Assembly (NCBI GenBank): GCA_009760855.2
Contig: WPIO01000029.1
Coordinates: 1,455,001 to 1,480,000, forward strand
Direction of reading: 5' to 3'
Length of the DNA: 25,000 bases
From: Cristatella mucedo
Lineage: Eukaryota > Bryozoa > Phylactolaemata > Cristatellidae
The translations under genes and the position numbers were made by a program. The notes beneath the pieces were generated by a model that saw only the letters and a list, made by a program, of their open reading frames with translations, made no database searches and was not told where the DNA came from. Below, piece by piece: positions 1 to 8,400 of this stretch (position 1 is the stretch's first letter; each line of letters starts with the position of its first letter).

Positions 1-78
1 GCCGTGCCGACGGCTCCTGCAGGCTTTTTTGGCGAAAGCAGGCGGCTGGCTGGCTGGCTGCGAGCCTTGCTCTCTCAC
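1..78 (-). other. fst: follistatin intron 3, 5' end only
   Basis: The intron starts with the donor gtgagag directly after exon 3 and runs off the window. It holds a short (GGCT)n tract near 47-60. No exon is visible here, so the FS2 exon lies outside the window. Confidence 0.85.
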
Positions 79-327
79 CTCGGCACTCGCTTAGATAGGA
101 GACGGCCAGGGTCGAGTAGGGCTGCTTGCACTTGGCTCTCAGCAGTGCACAGTGGCTCCTGTACGTGCGGCCGTCCGTGCCGCACACGGGCCCCTTGTGC
201 GGCGGCGAGGAGCCGTCGCTGGAAGGAGCCTCGGCCGTGCAATTCGGCGAGCAAACGCATCGCGGTGGCTCGCCGCCCCGCATCCGACAGCGCTCGTTGG
301 AGCCGCATCGCAGCGTCTCGCATGTTC
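79..327 (-). CDS. fst: follistatin, coding exon 3 (first follistatin domain, FS1)
   Basis: This exon encodes one complete follistatin domain (EGF-like/FOLN part plus Kazal part) of a secreted activin/BMP antagonist. Reading starts with the last base of exon 2 and gives GTCETLRCGSNERCRM, then RCVCSPNC, a linker, GPVCGTDGRTYRSHCALLRA and an ending SYLSEC. All ten cysteines are present, and the order matches vertebrate FS1 (CETxxC..RCVCxPxC..GPVCGxDGxTYxxxCALLxAxC). The acceptor is ttgattgcag and the donor is gtgagag. The exon is 249 bp with phase 1 at both ends, as expected for a one-domain exon. The linker before GPVCG is 15 residues against 6 in the human protein, and SPNCTAE adds an N-C-T sequon. 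The basic cluster that binds heparin in human FS1 is reduced here to RMRGGEPPR. FS2 should follow past the window edge. An FSTL3-like protein cannot be strictly excluded without the remaining exons. Confidence 0.95.
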
Positions 328-674
328 CTGCAATCAAATCCAGAGCGGCTGCTGAGGAGGCTGGAAAGCAAGCCTGGAAAGCCTGCTTGACTGCAACTGC
401 ATCCGCTGGCTGGCGGGTGAAAAAGGACTTGCCGTCCACGTGCTCAGAACCTGTCCCCTGGCTTTGCGTTTGACGTCACATGGCCAGCCCCAGAAGACAA
501 GTCAATTAGAGCACGGGTGCTCATCGTAAAGGCGGCCTTTGTTCGCTCAGCCGCTGAGCTTCTCGTGCGAAGGATACCGGCAGCATAGAGTGTCCTCTAT
601 CCCGATGTAGAAACACCGGCCCGCCCCTACCCCCACCAGTATGGCGCCATAACAGATCAACTTGCAATACCGTG

Positions 675-740
675 TTCTTCTCATGCACCCCTGCCCCCCA
701 CATCTTCTCACGCACCCCTGCCCCCCCCCCATCTTCAGCC
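675..740. repeat. C-rich tandem duplication in fst intron 2
   Basis: The motif CRCCCCTGCCCCCC followed by CATCTTC occurs twice in tandem, with the C-run longer in the second copy. It looks like a short local duplication with homopolymer slippage. Confidence 0.8.
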
Positions 741-960
741 CGTCACCTGCCTTTGCCGCCGAGCCTTCCTTGCTTCGATCGGGTGCTACGTCGAGTCTTG
801 AGCACGAAACTAAATAATCGTAGGTGGCTGTCGCTGAGCGCTTAGTTACTCCGATCTCAGTGGCCGCGGTTCCAACAGAGCATGAAGTAAAACAAAAAAC
901 GCTCACACGCACACATGCAATGACTGACAGACAGACACACAAAGAAGCAGACAGTGAGTG

Positions 961-962
<2 letters not shown>

Positions 963-1016
<54 letters not shown>
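963..1016. repeat. (GA)n microsatellite
   Basis: An essentially pure GA dinucleotide run of about 54 bp lies in fst intron 2, with less regular GA-rich flanks to about 1075. It creates spurious Ser-Leu or Arg-Glu reading frames. Confidence 0.97.
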
Positions 1017-1018
<2 letters not shown>

Positions 1019-3016
1019 AACTATATAGAGAGACAAATAGAGAGGTAGAGGGAGGAAAGAAAGAGAAGAGAAAAACAAGATGGGAAATGGAAGCAGATGA
1101 ATGCTGTCTGTCTGGATTCTTGAGAACACGCAGGAAATGACCCGGTGCCCTTGTCTTTGCCGTCACGTCGTCCCCTACCGTAATAGGGCATTCATTAGTC
1201 CGCTGCCTATGTGCCAGGTGTCAAGGCCTACCGGAATGCAGAGACAAATAAGCTTACTGCTAGGAGCCTCCTTGAACGGTGAGCCTTGCAGCTTTGAAAG
1301 GTTTAAATTCCGTTCATCCGATGGGCCTGCATTACACATTTGGGCCTATCTTCGGCCAGAGTCTCTTGCGGGCCTGCTTCTTACTAGCTGTCGCGAGTCC
1401 AACGCTAGCCAGAGCTAGCCGCTGCCGAGCGACCCAAGCGCCCGATAGATAGTCTAAATAGAGTCTGGAAAGCCCGGATCCCAGCATGGGCTGTGCTGCT
1501 GCATAATGCTCAGAGACAGGCTCGAGGTAGTTGCTTAGCAGCTGCCTACACCGGCTACGTCACGGCGGAGAGGTCCTGCTCCGAAACCTGCTGTCAGACG
1601 GCTGGCTGTAAATGGCTGTCGCCTCCTTCGCTCAGCCTAGCGGCAAATCGGGGTGACATAGTGAACCATTTAGCTTAGGAGACTCGTGACAATAGAGGTC
1701 GAGACCGCCGCGCAGACAGCTTTTGACGGAGCCATTATAGGTGTACAAAGGCGGCGGCAGCCGAGCGTGAAGGGATCAGCGGTGGGTGTGTCGGCAACGT
1801 GAGCGGCCAGAAGGTGTCTGTCCGTCTGCGGCAGCCGGCGGCGGCGGCGAGGCCGGAATTCCATGCTAAGCAGATAGTTCGGGGCAGGAGGAACTGGGGA
1901 AAGGTTCCGCACAGCCTGGCGCGCCGATAGACGTCGAAATGGCTTAATGAGAGGTCCAGCCGTCTCTTTGTTTTAGCTCGCCCTCTTAGCGTGCCCGGGC
2001 CGATAGCCACTGTCCCGAACGACGAAGTCCGTTCTTCCAGCGTGGCTTTCCGCAACAATGCTCGCCTCCGACAGCAGCCTTGGTGCGGACGATTTAAGTC
2101 TAGCCACTTCGCCCGCCTCGCCCTTGGAGTTCGCACAGACGATCACTGCTTCGAGAGGTACCCCTCGCCCCAGTGCGTGCCTGTCTAGCGTTCGTCGCCG
2201 CCGGTCGCCGCCACCGCAAGCGCAGCCTTCGACACGAGGCGAGCGACGGTACTTTTCGCAAGCGGTGACTGCCCATTGCCGAAGTGAGCAAGCCGGAAGC
2301 CATCCCAAGAGCCCGTACGCTCGCTCGCACACTCTTCGCCGCCGGCACTCCGAGATGCGCCGGCAGCGGCTCGCCATCGGCCTTCACCTCCGAGTCCTGG
2401 CGGACCGGGCGAGTGCCCGCAGACCCAGCTACTCGGCCCCACCTTTCTTGCGGAAGCTGCTGGCTATTGCCGGCGTCAGTGCCTGAACGAGAATCGGCGG
2501 CGGGTGCACAACCGCCGCCTAATGCCGCGAGACCCGGCGCTGAACTGCTGCCTCGTCTGCAACTCTGCATTACGAGCTCTCTCCAGCCATCCTTCGGTCG
2601 GACCGCAACGGGCCTCACGGCAGAAAGCCTTTTCGGAAGCGGCGAGAGGCGAAAGGCAGACGGAGGCGCTCGCTCGGGCATTAGCGCAAAGGGCGAATGC
2701 TTGAGTCGGCCGCCGGTGCCCACGTCCGGTGCTAGGAGTTGCTGGGAGGGCGGCGTTGACGGCTGCCGCTGTTGGTGCCGCCGGCGCCAAAAACTTCCGA
2801 GCACGCAGTCCTGTCCGAGCATGTAGGGGCGTGGTGGGAACTATATATCTGCACTGAGAGCGACGAGTTGCATGTGGAAGGCGATAAAGGCCCGAGAACA
2901 TGTAGGGAGAACGTTGAGGCCAGGCGTCTCTTCGCTAGAAATTGCACGCGGGGGGGGGCCAGAGGCCGCGGTGGTTCTAGAAGCTCGAGGGCGTGCAGCG
3001 ACAGCGGAGCTGGCGT

Positions 3017-3171
3017 TCGATCGTAGCTGCCCCGGACTGAGTGTAACGACGGGTCGTTAGTGTATCGGAGTGTAACGACGTTAGTGTATCGGAGTGTATC
3101 GGTCGTTAGTGTATCAGAGTGTAACGACAGGTCGTTTTCGATCGTAGCTGCCCCGGAGTGTAACGACGGGT
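3017..3171. repeat. minisatellite beside follistatin exon 2
   Basis: A 24-29 bp unit built on GAGTGTAACGACGGGTCGTT plus AGTGTATCG is repeated about three times with internal deletions. A longer segment, TTCGATCGTAGCTGCCCCGG followed by GAGTGTAACGACGGGT, occurs at both ends of the block (from 3017 and from 3137). This suggests unequal exchange or slippage. It lies about 170 bp downstream, in transcript sense, of the exon 2 donor. Confidence 0.85.
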
Positions 3172-3341
3172 GAGACGGGTTCGCGTGGCCAGCGGCCGCC
3201 ACCGTCGGTCGACTTTACGGTCGTCGCAGGCTTCGGGGTCCCTCACAGAGGGCGGATGGTTGGCGGTCCCGGTCGGGCGCCGCCGCCGCTAGCGCGCGAA
3301 ACCCTACCAAAGCGCTCGCGTCGGAGAGCGCCGCCGCTTAC

Positions 3342-3542
3342 CGTGGCAGGGCTTGCATCCGGGAACTCCGCCGGCAAAGTAGGTGTAGTAGATCAGGCGC
3401 CCGCGGTCGAGGCTCTGCTCGACCCAGTAGGTCTGCTGGCCGCGAGCCTGCTGCATGCCGCAGCAGCCCTCGCGCGTCGTGCTGCCGGCGAGCATGCCGC
3501 TGCACTGGCCCGACGTGGACATTCGCTGCCAGCAGCTGCCGC
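3342..3542 (-). CDS. fst: follistatin, coding exon 2 (N-terminal TB-like domain)
   Basis: This exon encodes the N-terminal domain of follistatin, which packs against activin and blocks its type I receptor site. It opens with GSCWQRMSTSGQCSGML, continues TTREGCCGMQQ, then TYWVEQ, and ends YFAGGVPGCKPCH. The spacing CW-C-CC-W-GGxPxCxPC matches vertebrate follistatin (GNCW, EECC, SW, GGAPNCIPC). Six cysteines are conserved, as are both tryptophans equivalent to human W4 and W36, which are known to matter for activin binding. The acceptor is gctctcgtttcag and the donor gtaag. The exon is 201 bp, phase 1 on both sides, joining exactly to exon 1 (G|GC) and exon 3 (G|GA). The domain-per-exon layout is that of vertebrate FST. 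The upstream in-frame codons before the acceptor are intronic. Confidence 0.95.
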
Positions 3543-3721
3543 CTGAAACGAGAGCGGGCGACGCTGCGACACCGGAAGCACAGCATTCCATCTAACCTGA
3601 AAACGATCGCCGCCGCCGGCCGCTCGCCGCCGTAGAGATGCGCACGAATCCGACCGCTGAGCTCTCCGTCGCCCGCTCCGCCCACATCAACCAGCCGTCG
3701 CTTCCCGGTTCCGAAAGCTCG

Positions 3722-3743
3722 CGGCGGCGGCGGCGGCGGCGGC
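3722..3743. repeat. (CGG)n trinucleotide run
   Basis: A short GCGGCGG-type triplet run lies in fst intron 1. A second, similar run occurs at about 23326-23346. Confidence 0.85.
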
Positions 3744-5143
3744 CTCGCTCTCGTGCGACGTCAGCCGGCCAGCGGCCTCGAGGAGACGGTCGAGCTGGCG
3801 AGTCATTAACCGTCGGCGGCCTCAACAATGGCGAGTGCGCCGAGCTCGGCCTGGCGTGGCGGGCCTGTGTGCTGCCGCACGCGTGCGACCGTGTGTTTGC
3901 ACGGGCTGGTCAATCGCTCGGCGGCAACGGGGCGCTGCTGCGCGTGCCAACCCAGCCACAGCCAACGACTACGCCGCCGCCGCCACCTGCTCGACCAACC
4001 GAGCTCTTTGGGCGGTCGACACCGACGCCGCCCGCGGGCGCGCGAGACGCGAGGTCTCGACGTCGTCTCGGCGGACTATCACGCTCATGCGACGGCAGGT
4101 CTTCGGCTCGCGCTACCACCGAGGTGGCCGCCGCCCCAGGCGGCGACTTGCCCTACCCGACGCCGGTCCGCCGCCACCGCGAGGCCAGCTCTCATCTTAT
4201 CAACGACGTTAACTCGCGCTGCTATATTTGGCGGCTGTATATTTGCAGGTATAATCGCTAGAGATACTGGAAGAGAAAGTAATAAATCCTGCCAAGCTCG
4301 GAGAAGTTCGCCGCCACCGCCTCTACCGCTAGCCAAGAGTCGTCTTGACGTTAAGCGATCTCGCCGTAGCATCTAGCCGTCAAAGTGACGCTCGAGCGAC
4401 CAGCCGACGCGACTATACACCCTCCCAGGGGCCGGGTAGGTCGCTGTTCACTGCAGAGCGGCTCGCGGACGGGCTATGCCCCGTCGGTGTGCACGCCGCT
4501 GCCTGCCACACTCGACGAAGCAGCGAAGGGCGTTCTCCGCTCGCCGGGTGGCCGCCGCAGCCGCTCGCTCGTGCCAGGCGAGTGGGCGGGCGGGCGGGCG
4601 GACGAGGAAGACGCCCTCAGGCTAAATAAGAAGACGGAACGCCGCCCGCCTGCCAGCTCGTTCCGTCTGGACGCCACCCGGCGGGTGGCTGTCGTAGACA
4701 ACGCGTTCGACGCTCGCTTCTGCTACCCATTAGGGCGAGCCGAATACCGGCGGCTTCGGATCTAAAAAAAACCTTTATCCAAAGTAGTAACCTTTGCTTA
4801 ACCCGGCCAGTCCGCAGGAGGCGGCAGCCACCTACCGCTGAGCGGAGCCGATGTGAGCCCGGCCTCCACAACGCAGCCGCCGCCGCCTTAGCCGAAACTC
4901 CGGGGGGGGGCGCGCCCTCAAGCAGCCTGCTGCCCCGTGCTGCGCTGTCACCAGCCGCCATGCGCCGTCCCCAGCAGCCAGTGGCGCAGCAGCGGGAAGG
5001 TCGCCGGCTGCAGCCGCAGTCGGAGGGAAAGTCGGCAACTGAGAGCCAACGCCGTCGGCGGGTCTGGCTACGAGGGCATGACCATAGTAATCGCCCTGCC
5101 GCTAGTGGGCGGGCTCTCTGCTATTAGACCACCTTCTTTTACA

Positions 5144-5220
5144 GCATATGTAAAGTGCCTGGAAAGAAATTAAGTTCCCTGAAGGCGCTACATAAATATA
5201 TTCCTATTAGTAGTAGTAGT
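5144..5220 (+). mobile_element. LINE-A-type solo 3' end in fst intron 1
   Basis: The sequence follows the tail shared by LINE-A copies: a GTAAAGTGCCTGGAAAGAAA-type segment, then a TTAAGTTCC-type segment, then GGCGCTACATAAAT, then a triplet tail (ATTAG/TAG)n. Only the extreme 3' end is present, as in a 5'-truncated LINE or a SINE sharing that tail. It is antisense to follistatin. Confidence 0.7.
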
Positions 5221-6160
5221 GGTATCACAGTTAGCCGCCTCTTTTCAAAGACTGCGAACTTCGCGCAGATGGCCCACCCCAATGGGCTCGGGCCTCTACG
5301 ACAGCCGCTTCCCATGGCGATGCTAGGCGAACCACAGGCGGCTTCAGCAGCGGCCACATTCATGAATGCTATTCGCTGGCACGCCACGGGCAGCCTGACG
5401 ATTGGCCTCGGGTGATGTGGCAATGTCTACAGAGGCATCGCGCCAAGCGTCGTTTGATTGAGCGCGGAATCGGCGACGCCAATGGTCATTCACTGGACTA
5501 CTCCGTACGATTGTCCTGGATCAATACACACACGCATACGCACCACACCAAGCCAAAGTGGCCCACTCCACTTGCAGCGCAGCCGTGCGGAGGGACAGAC
5601 GGACGGAAGTTAAAGTTTCGGCAAACTCGTCTGCGGCCTCGGCAGCAAGAAAGGCAACCCCTGGGCAGCGCCCCGAGACACTCTTGGAGTTGGGAATGCA
5701 CCTTCGCGGTGCATTGTGCAAGTAGCTTTCGCTCACGCTGCGGCGCCGCTGCGGAGGAATTCGCGTGCGTAACAAAATGTCCAGCCAGTCCTTGCCGACG
5801 GTTCGCCCGCACGAAAAACTTTGTTTCGGCCGGAGCGTTCATCGACGTGCCGTGGAAAACGGCTATAAAAGAGAGCCATCCGGCGCGTCGCTGCAAACTC
5901 GCTGTGCCACGCCTTTCCAATTACTTTGTGTACGCTCGTACCAAAGGACTTCCTTCGGCGGAACCCTCGAAAGCCTAGCTCGCGCGACCTCCCCCCCCCC
6001 CCCCGCCCTCCCCCGTCGACTACCAACCTGGCGCCGAAGTCGCTCGCCGATCATGGCGCTCTAACTCGGCCGTCAGCCGCACCGGCCGAGCTCCAGAGAG
6101 CGGGCGCCGGCAAGCGATAGCCATCGCCCGCCGGCAAGAGATAGCTGGCGAAAGCCTCAC

Positions 6161-6224
6161 CTTGCGCTCGTCGGACGAGGCATTCCAAGCAGAGCAGCAC
6201 TGCGATCGCCGTTGCGACGTTCAT
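6161..6224 (-). CDS. fst: follistatin, coding exon 1 (start codon and signal peptide)
   Basis: The exon encodes MNVATAIAVLLCLECLVRRA followed by Q and the first base of a Gly codon. This is a classic signal peptide with a short N-region, a hydrophobic core (VATAIAVLLCLECLV) and a small-residue cleavage zone just before the mature start GSCW. It ends in a consensus donor (CAAG|gtgagg). Its phase-1 end joins exactly to exon 2, giving AQG-GSCW, parallel to vertebrate AQA-GNCW. The ATG is the first one downstream of the TATA-like element on this strand. An in-frame upstream extension would have to start at GTG (complement of 6263-6261), which is unlikely in an animal. Coding length is 64 bp. I infer secretion through the ER. 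Confidence 0.9.
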
Positions 6225-6520
6225 CGTTGCGCTCTGGCGGCACAAAGTCGACCGCGTGAGCACCTTGGCTGGCCGGTAGGCCGACGACGAAGCTCTTCGT
6301 TAGCTTCCGGAAGCTTCGCTCGGCGTCTCGCGGATGACGTTGACGCTGCCCGTCGGCTTCCCGGGCGCCCACTCCTTACACTTTTAAAAACAAATGCAAG
6401 CGCAAGCTGCCCGATCAGGCGGCGGCCACGACTGGGCGACTGCTCATTGATACAGCTAGCTGACCGCAGCCTCCCCGTTATAAGGTCGCCGTCCTTACAC
6501 GTGACGTGTTCGAACCTCCA
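6225..6520 (-). promoter_or_regulatory. candidate follistatin core promoter and 5' leader
   Basis: Directly upstream of the fst ATG is a GC-rich leader without any ATG. A TATA-like TTTTTAAAAG (complement of 6390-6381) would put the start site near 6355-6350, giving a leader of about 130 nt. Further up, TTATAA (near 6483-6478) is an alternative. ACACGTGACGTGT at 6497-6509 is a 13-bp palindrome combining an E-box core (CACGTG), a CRE-like half site (TGACG) and two ACGTG cores. The sites are seen; promoter function is inferred. Confidence 0.4.
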
Positions 6521-7489
6521 ATTGCGAGCGAGGGGCTCTATTTGTGGGCGGCCTCGGCGAGTCTCCATTCATAAAACTGCCCGCCGGTTGGCCGTGGTGG
6601 CGGCGAGCAGCGCCCGAGCTTTCGGTGCAGGTTATACGAGCGAGGATCTGGGGCCCACCCAGGAGAAGGGAGGGGTGAGCAGCCGCTCGGCGTCGCCGTA
6701 GACTGAGCCCTCCGAACCGTCGCTGCGGTGGCAGCGCCTAGCAGCGATCGCAGTAGGAGCGAGCAGCCGCCCGGGCTGCGACGATGGCGTCTCTGTGGCG
6801 ATGGCCGCCGGACCTCATGCGGGACCACTTCCGCCTCATGAGCCCGAAACTCTCGCTGCCGCCCGGCGAAAATGTCAAAGCGCTTGCGGTGCTTCGACTC
6901 GCAGCAACAGCAGCGCATGCGTGTAAATGGTAGCAAACGCTACACCTTCGGGACCTGGCGCTGCGGCCATCGAAGGCGCTCGATGGCTGGCGGCGAGCTA
7001 GCTAGCGCAGCGTCGGTGGCAAGCGTGCCGCCGCAGCGTCTGGCGATGCTGGCGGTTCAGTTGGCTTTGCTCGGTCGACGAGCTCCTAGCCTGCGACGAT
7101 GCTGTGCAGCAGCTGCCGCCCCTACTTCTGAGCACGAGGTCGATGCTTATCTGCAAGCCAGCCGAGGCGAGGCGAGGCGGGGCGGGCGGCCAGGAGATCG
7201 AAAGAGACTGCGGACTCTCTGATCGACTGCTGCTGCTGCTGCTGCCTGCGGCTGGCTGCTCCTGGAAGATAAGTGACTGACTTAAGGACAGACTGGGGTG
7301 GGTGGACACTGCTGACTATCGTCGGCGAACCGAAGACGGAGCTGCTGCCTTCGGGCCGCTTTCTTGAATCGACTCGGAAGGGGCGTGTCGATAGGCTCTA
7401 TACTCGAGGATAGGATGGCGCAGGCAAGGTCTATGCATAGCCCACTCGGAGAAAACCTAGGTAATCGAAGGCTCGCCTATATTAATGCC
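6521..7489. other. CpG-rich upstream block, no established gene
   Basis: A GC-rich stretch upstream of fst with a short (CTG)n run at about 7228-7246 and a GGCGAGGCGAGGCGG-type run near 7165. Apart from the small divergent ORF listed separately, only composition-driven open frames are seen. Confidence 0.6.
6784..6933 (+). CDS. possible small ORF divergent from follistatin (49 aa, unrecognised)
   Basis: An ATG in good context (gcgacgATGG) opens a 49-residue frame starting MASLWRWPPDLMRDHF and ending AAHACKW. It lies in a CpG-rich block, about 560 bp upstream of the fst start and in the opposite direction. It resembles no family I know. A GTAAAT donor-like site lies inside the last codons, so it could be the first exon of a spliced gene, but no downstream exon was recognised. 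It could equally be chance in GC-rich DNA. Confidence 0.15.
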   Translation: MASLWRWPPDLMRDHFRLMSPKLSLPPGENVKALAVLRLAATAAHACKW

Positions 7490-8227
7490 ACTAATGCTTC
7501 TGCTGTTGCTAGTACTGCTGCCTTAGCTCTACTATTGCTGCTGCTGTTGCAGCTACTGCAACTACTACTCCTAATAATATAGAGCACCCTTAGAGAACTT
7601 AATTTCTTTCTAGGTACTTTGCATTTGGTGGGGAGGAAGCATGTCAACATGCGCAGTACCAGTATGCACACGTATGCAGGGAACATTTTTATATGGACAG
7701 AGGGAGCAAATACTGTGAGGAACGGCGGTTTTAGTTTCCTTTTTCTAGATCGGCAGGTCTGGGGATATCGATAGTGAGTTCCAGATTTTGGGATCATAAA
7801 AACTAAAAATACGATCTTGAAAAGGATTGAGGTTGGTTCGAGGCAGAGCTAAAGGGCTTGAATCAGAAGAGCAGGTGGTACGATGCTCAGCCTGATTGGG
7901 AAGTAGTTCGGATGGGTTAGCCCGAGCAAAGTAATAAAGGGACACAAAAGTGAGTGCCAGAGTGTTAGAGTCGATACGCTGCTTGACTTGATGTTGATAC
8001 ACTGCTCGACTTGAAGTCGGTACACTGCTTGACTTGAAGTAGATATAGTGCTTGCCAGAGAGCCTGTGCAGGTCAACGAGAAGTGGGATAATTCGGCAAT
8101 GGCGATGCTCGCGATAGACAAGCCCAGCTTTCGAGATGATAAAAGACAGCTTAAAAAGCATCAGCCTTTTAAAGAAAGCATGCACTAGGCTGGGAAGGTT
8201 TGGACAAAAAGCCCTAGTGGAAATCAC
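7490..8227 (-). pseudogene. LINE-A copy: reverse transcriptase C-terminus, 3' UTR and tail
   Basis: On the minus strand the sequence encodes damaged C-terminal reverse transcriptase: KAGLVYREHRHCRIIPLLVD followed by LH, later LTFVSLYYFARANPSELLPN and FYDPKIWNSLSISPDL. These align with LINE-A at 18846-20500 (ARIVCREHHSCHIAPLLIDL; LTFRSLHSLAQAYLSDILPD; SKAWNSL) and with the CR1/L2/Rex1 pattern HITPLLxxLHWLPVxxRIxFK...LTxxxLHxLAPxYL...LWNSLP. The frame is broken by a copy-specific 23-bp tandem repeat. The 3' UTR leads to the family tail at about 7573-7630 (minus sense: agtacctagaaagaaattaa, then a box ending gcgct-like) and a long degenerate triplet tail. The copy is 5' truncated and inactive. 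Confidence 0.85.
7970..8061. repeat. four tandem 23-bp units inside the LINE-A remnant
   Basis: Units begin at 7970, 7993, 8016 and 8039 with consensus GTCGATACACTGCTTGACTT plus GAA; the fourth is diverged. The other LINE-A coding remnant has this segment once (near 19800), so the expansion is specific to this copy. A 23-bp period shifts the reading frame. Confidence 0.9.
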
Positions 8228-8234
8228 TACGACT

Positions 8235-8316
8235 TGCAGTTGGCGATATTGATTTGCTTAATCGAACCCGTGGCCAGAGTAGTGAAGTACGAGCATCTTA
8301 TGCCAGAGCTGTAACG
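8235..8316 (-). mobile_element. SINE-1 fragment, tRNA-like head
   Basis: Minus-strand sequence matches the SINE-1 head: a ...GATGCTCGTACTTCACTAC.. segment, then a B-box-like CGGGTTCGATT, then the start of the body (ATCGCCAACTGCAAG). It ends before the rest of the body, at the junction with the LINE-A remnant. Confidence 0.6.
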
Positions 8317-8334
8317 GGGGGGGGGGGTGAGGAA

Positions 8335-8400
8335 CAGCTTATTCAGCAACCTCATTTACTCAGCGGCAGAAGAAGCTTTCTGCAGTGGGCTATGCAGGTC
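8335..8400 (-). mobile_element. SINE-1 fragment, 3' body
   Basis: Minus-strand sequence gives CCACTGCAGAAAGCTTCTTC, then TGCCGCTGAGTAAATGAGG, then the end TTGCTGAATAAGCTG. This matches the 3' body of other SINE-1 copies. A poly-G run (8317-8328) separates it from the head fragment. The order is tail before head, so these are two insertions or a rearrangement, not one broken copy. Confidence 0.65.

Larger units (their letters stand above)
328..3341 (-). other. fst: follistatin intron 2
   Basis: This is a GT-AG, phase-1 intron of 3,014 bp between the TB-domain and FS1 exons. The donor is gtaag and the acceptor is ttgattgcag. It contains a C-rich tandem duplication, a pure (GA)n tract, a strongly GC/CpG-rich stretch (about 1,750-2,830) and a minisatellite next to exon 2. 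Long open frames occur in several overlapping frames at 1,970-2,900. They have arginine/alanine/serine-rich composition and no recognisable domain, as expected for GC-rich DNA poor in stop codons. I see no nested gene. Confidence 0.85.
3543..6160 (-). other. fst: follistatin intron 1
   Basis: This is a GT-AG, phase-1 intron of 2,618 bp between the signal-peptide and TB-domain exons (donor gtgagg, acceptor tttcag). The part near exon 2 is very GC/CpG-rich with a (CGG)n run. The middle holds a LINE-A tail in antisense to fst, and the part near exon 1 holds a poly-C run (about 5991-6004) and a plus-strand TATA-like motif. Overlapping long frames at 3,640-5,040 have no recognisable domain. Confidence 0.85.

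Noticed and set aside
857-1166. Ser-Leu and Arg-Glu repeat proteins around the GA microsatellite
   Set aside because: They are direct translations of (GA)n/(CT)n; the same artefact recurs at 9449-9915, 17403-18404 and 22496-22845.
2100-2822. 240-codon minus-strand open frame inside fst intron 2, with other long frames on both strands
   Set aside because: The sequence is GC-rich and stop-poor, so several overlapping frames stay open at once. The peptide is Arg/Ala/Ser-rich with no domain and sits within an intron.
3638-4376. Long overlapping plus-strand frames (207 and 182 codons) in intron 1
   Set aside because: Composition-driven Arg/Pro/Ala-rich frames overlapping each other in different phases; no domain and no exon borders.
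6225-6263. A 13-residue N-terminal extension of follistatin
   Set aside because: The in-frame upstream codon is GTG, not ATG. The ATG at 6224 gives a normal signal peptide and is the first ATG after the TATA-like element.
7970-8061. CRISPR-like array (short regular repeats)
   Set aside because: Units are adjacent with no spacers, inside a decayed LINE in an animal genome.
8235-8400. One SINE-1 copy split by a poly-G run
   Set aside because: On the minus strand the body fragment precedes the head fragment, so they cannot be one simply interrupted copy.
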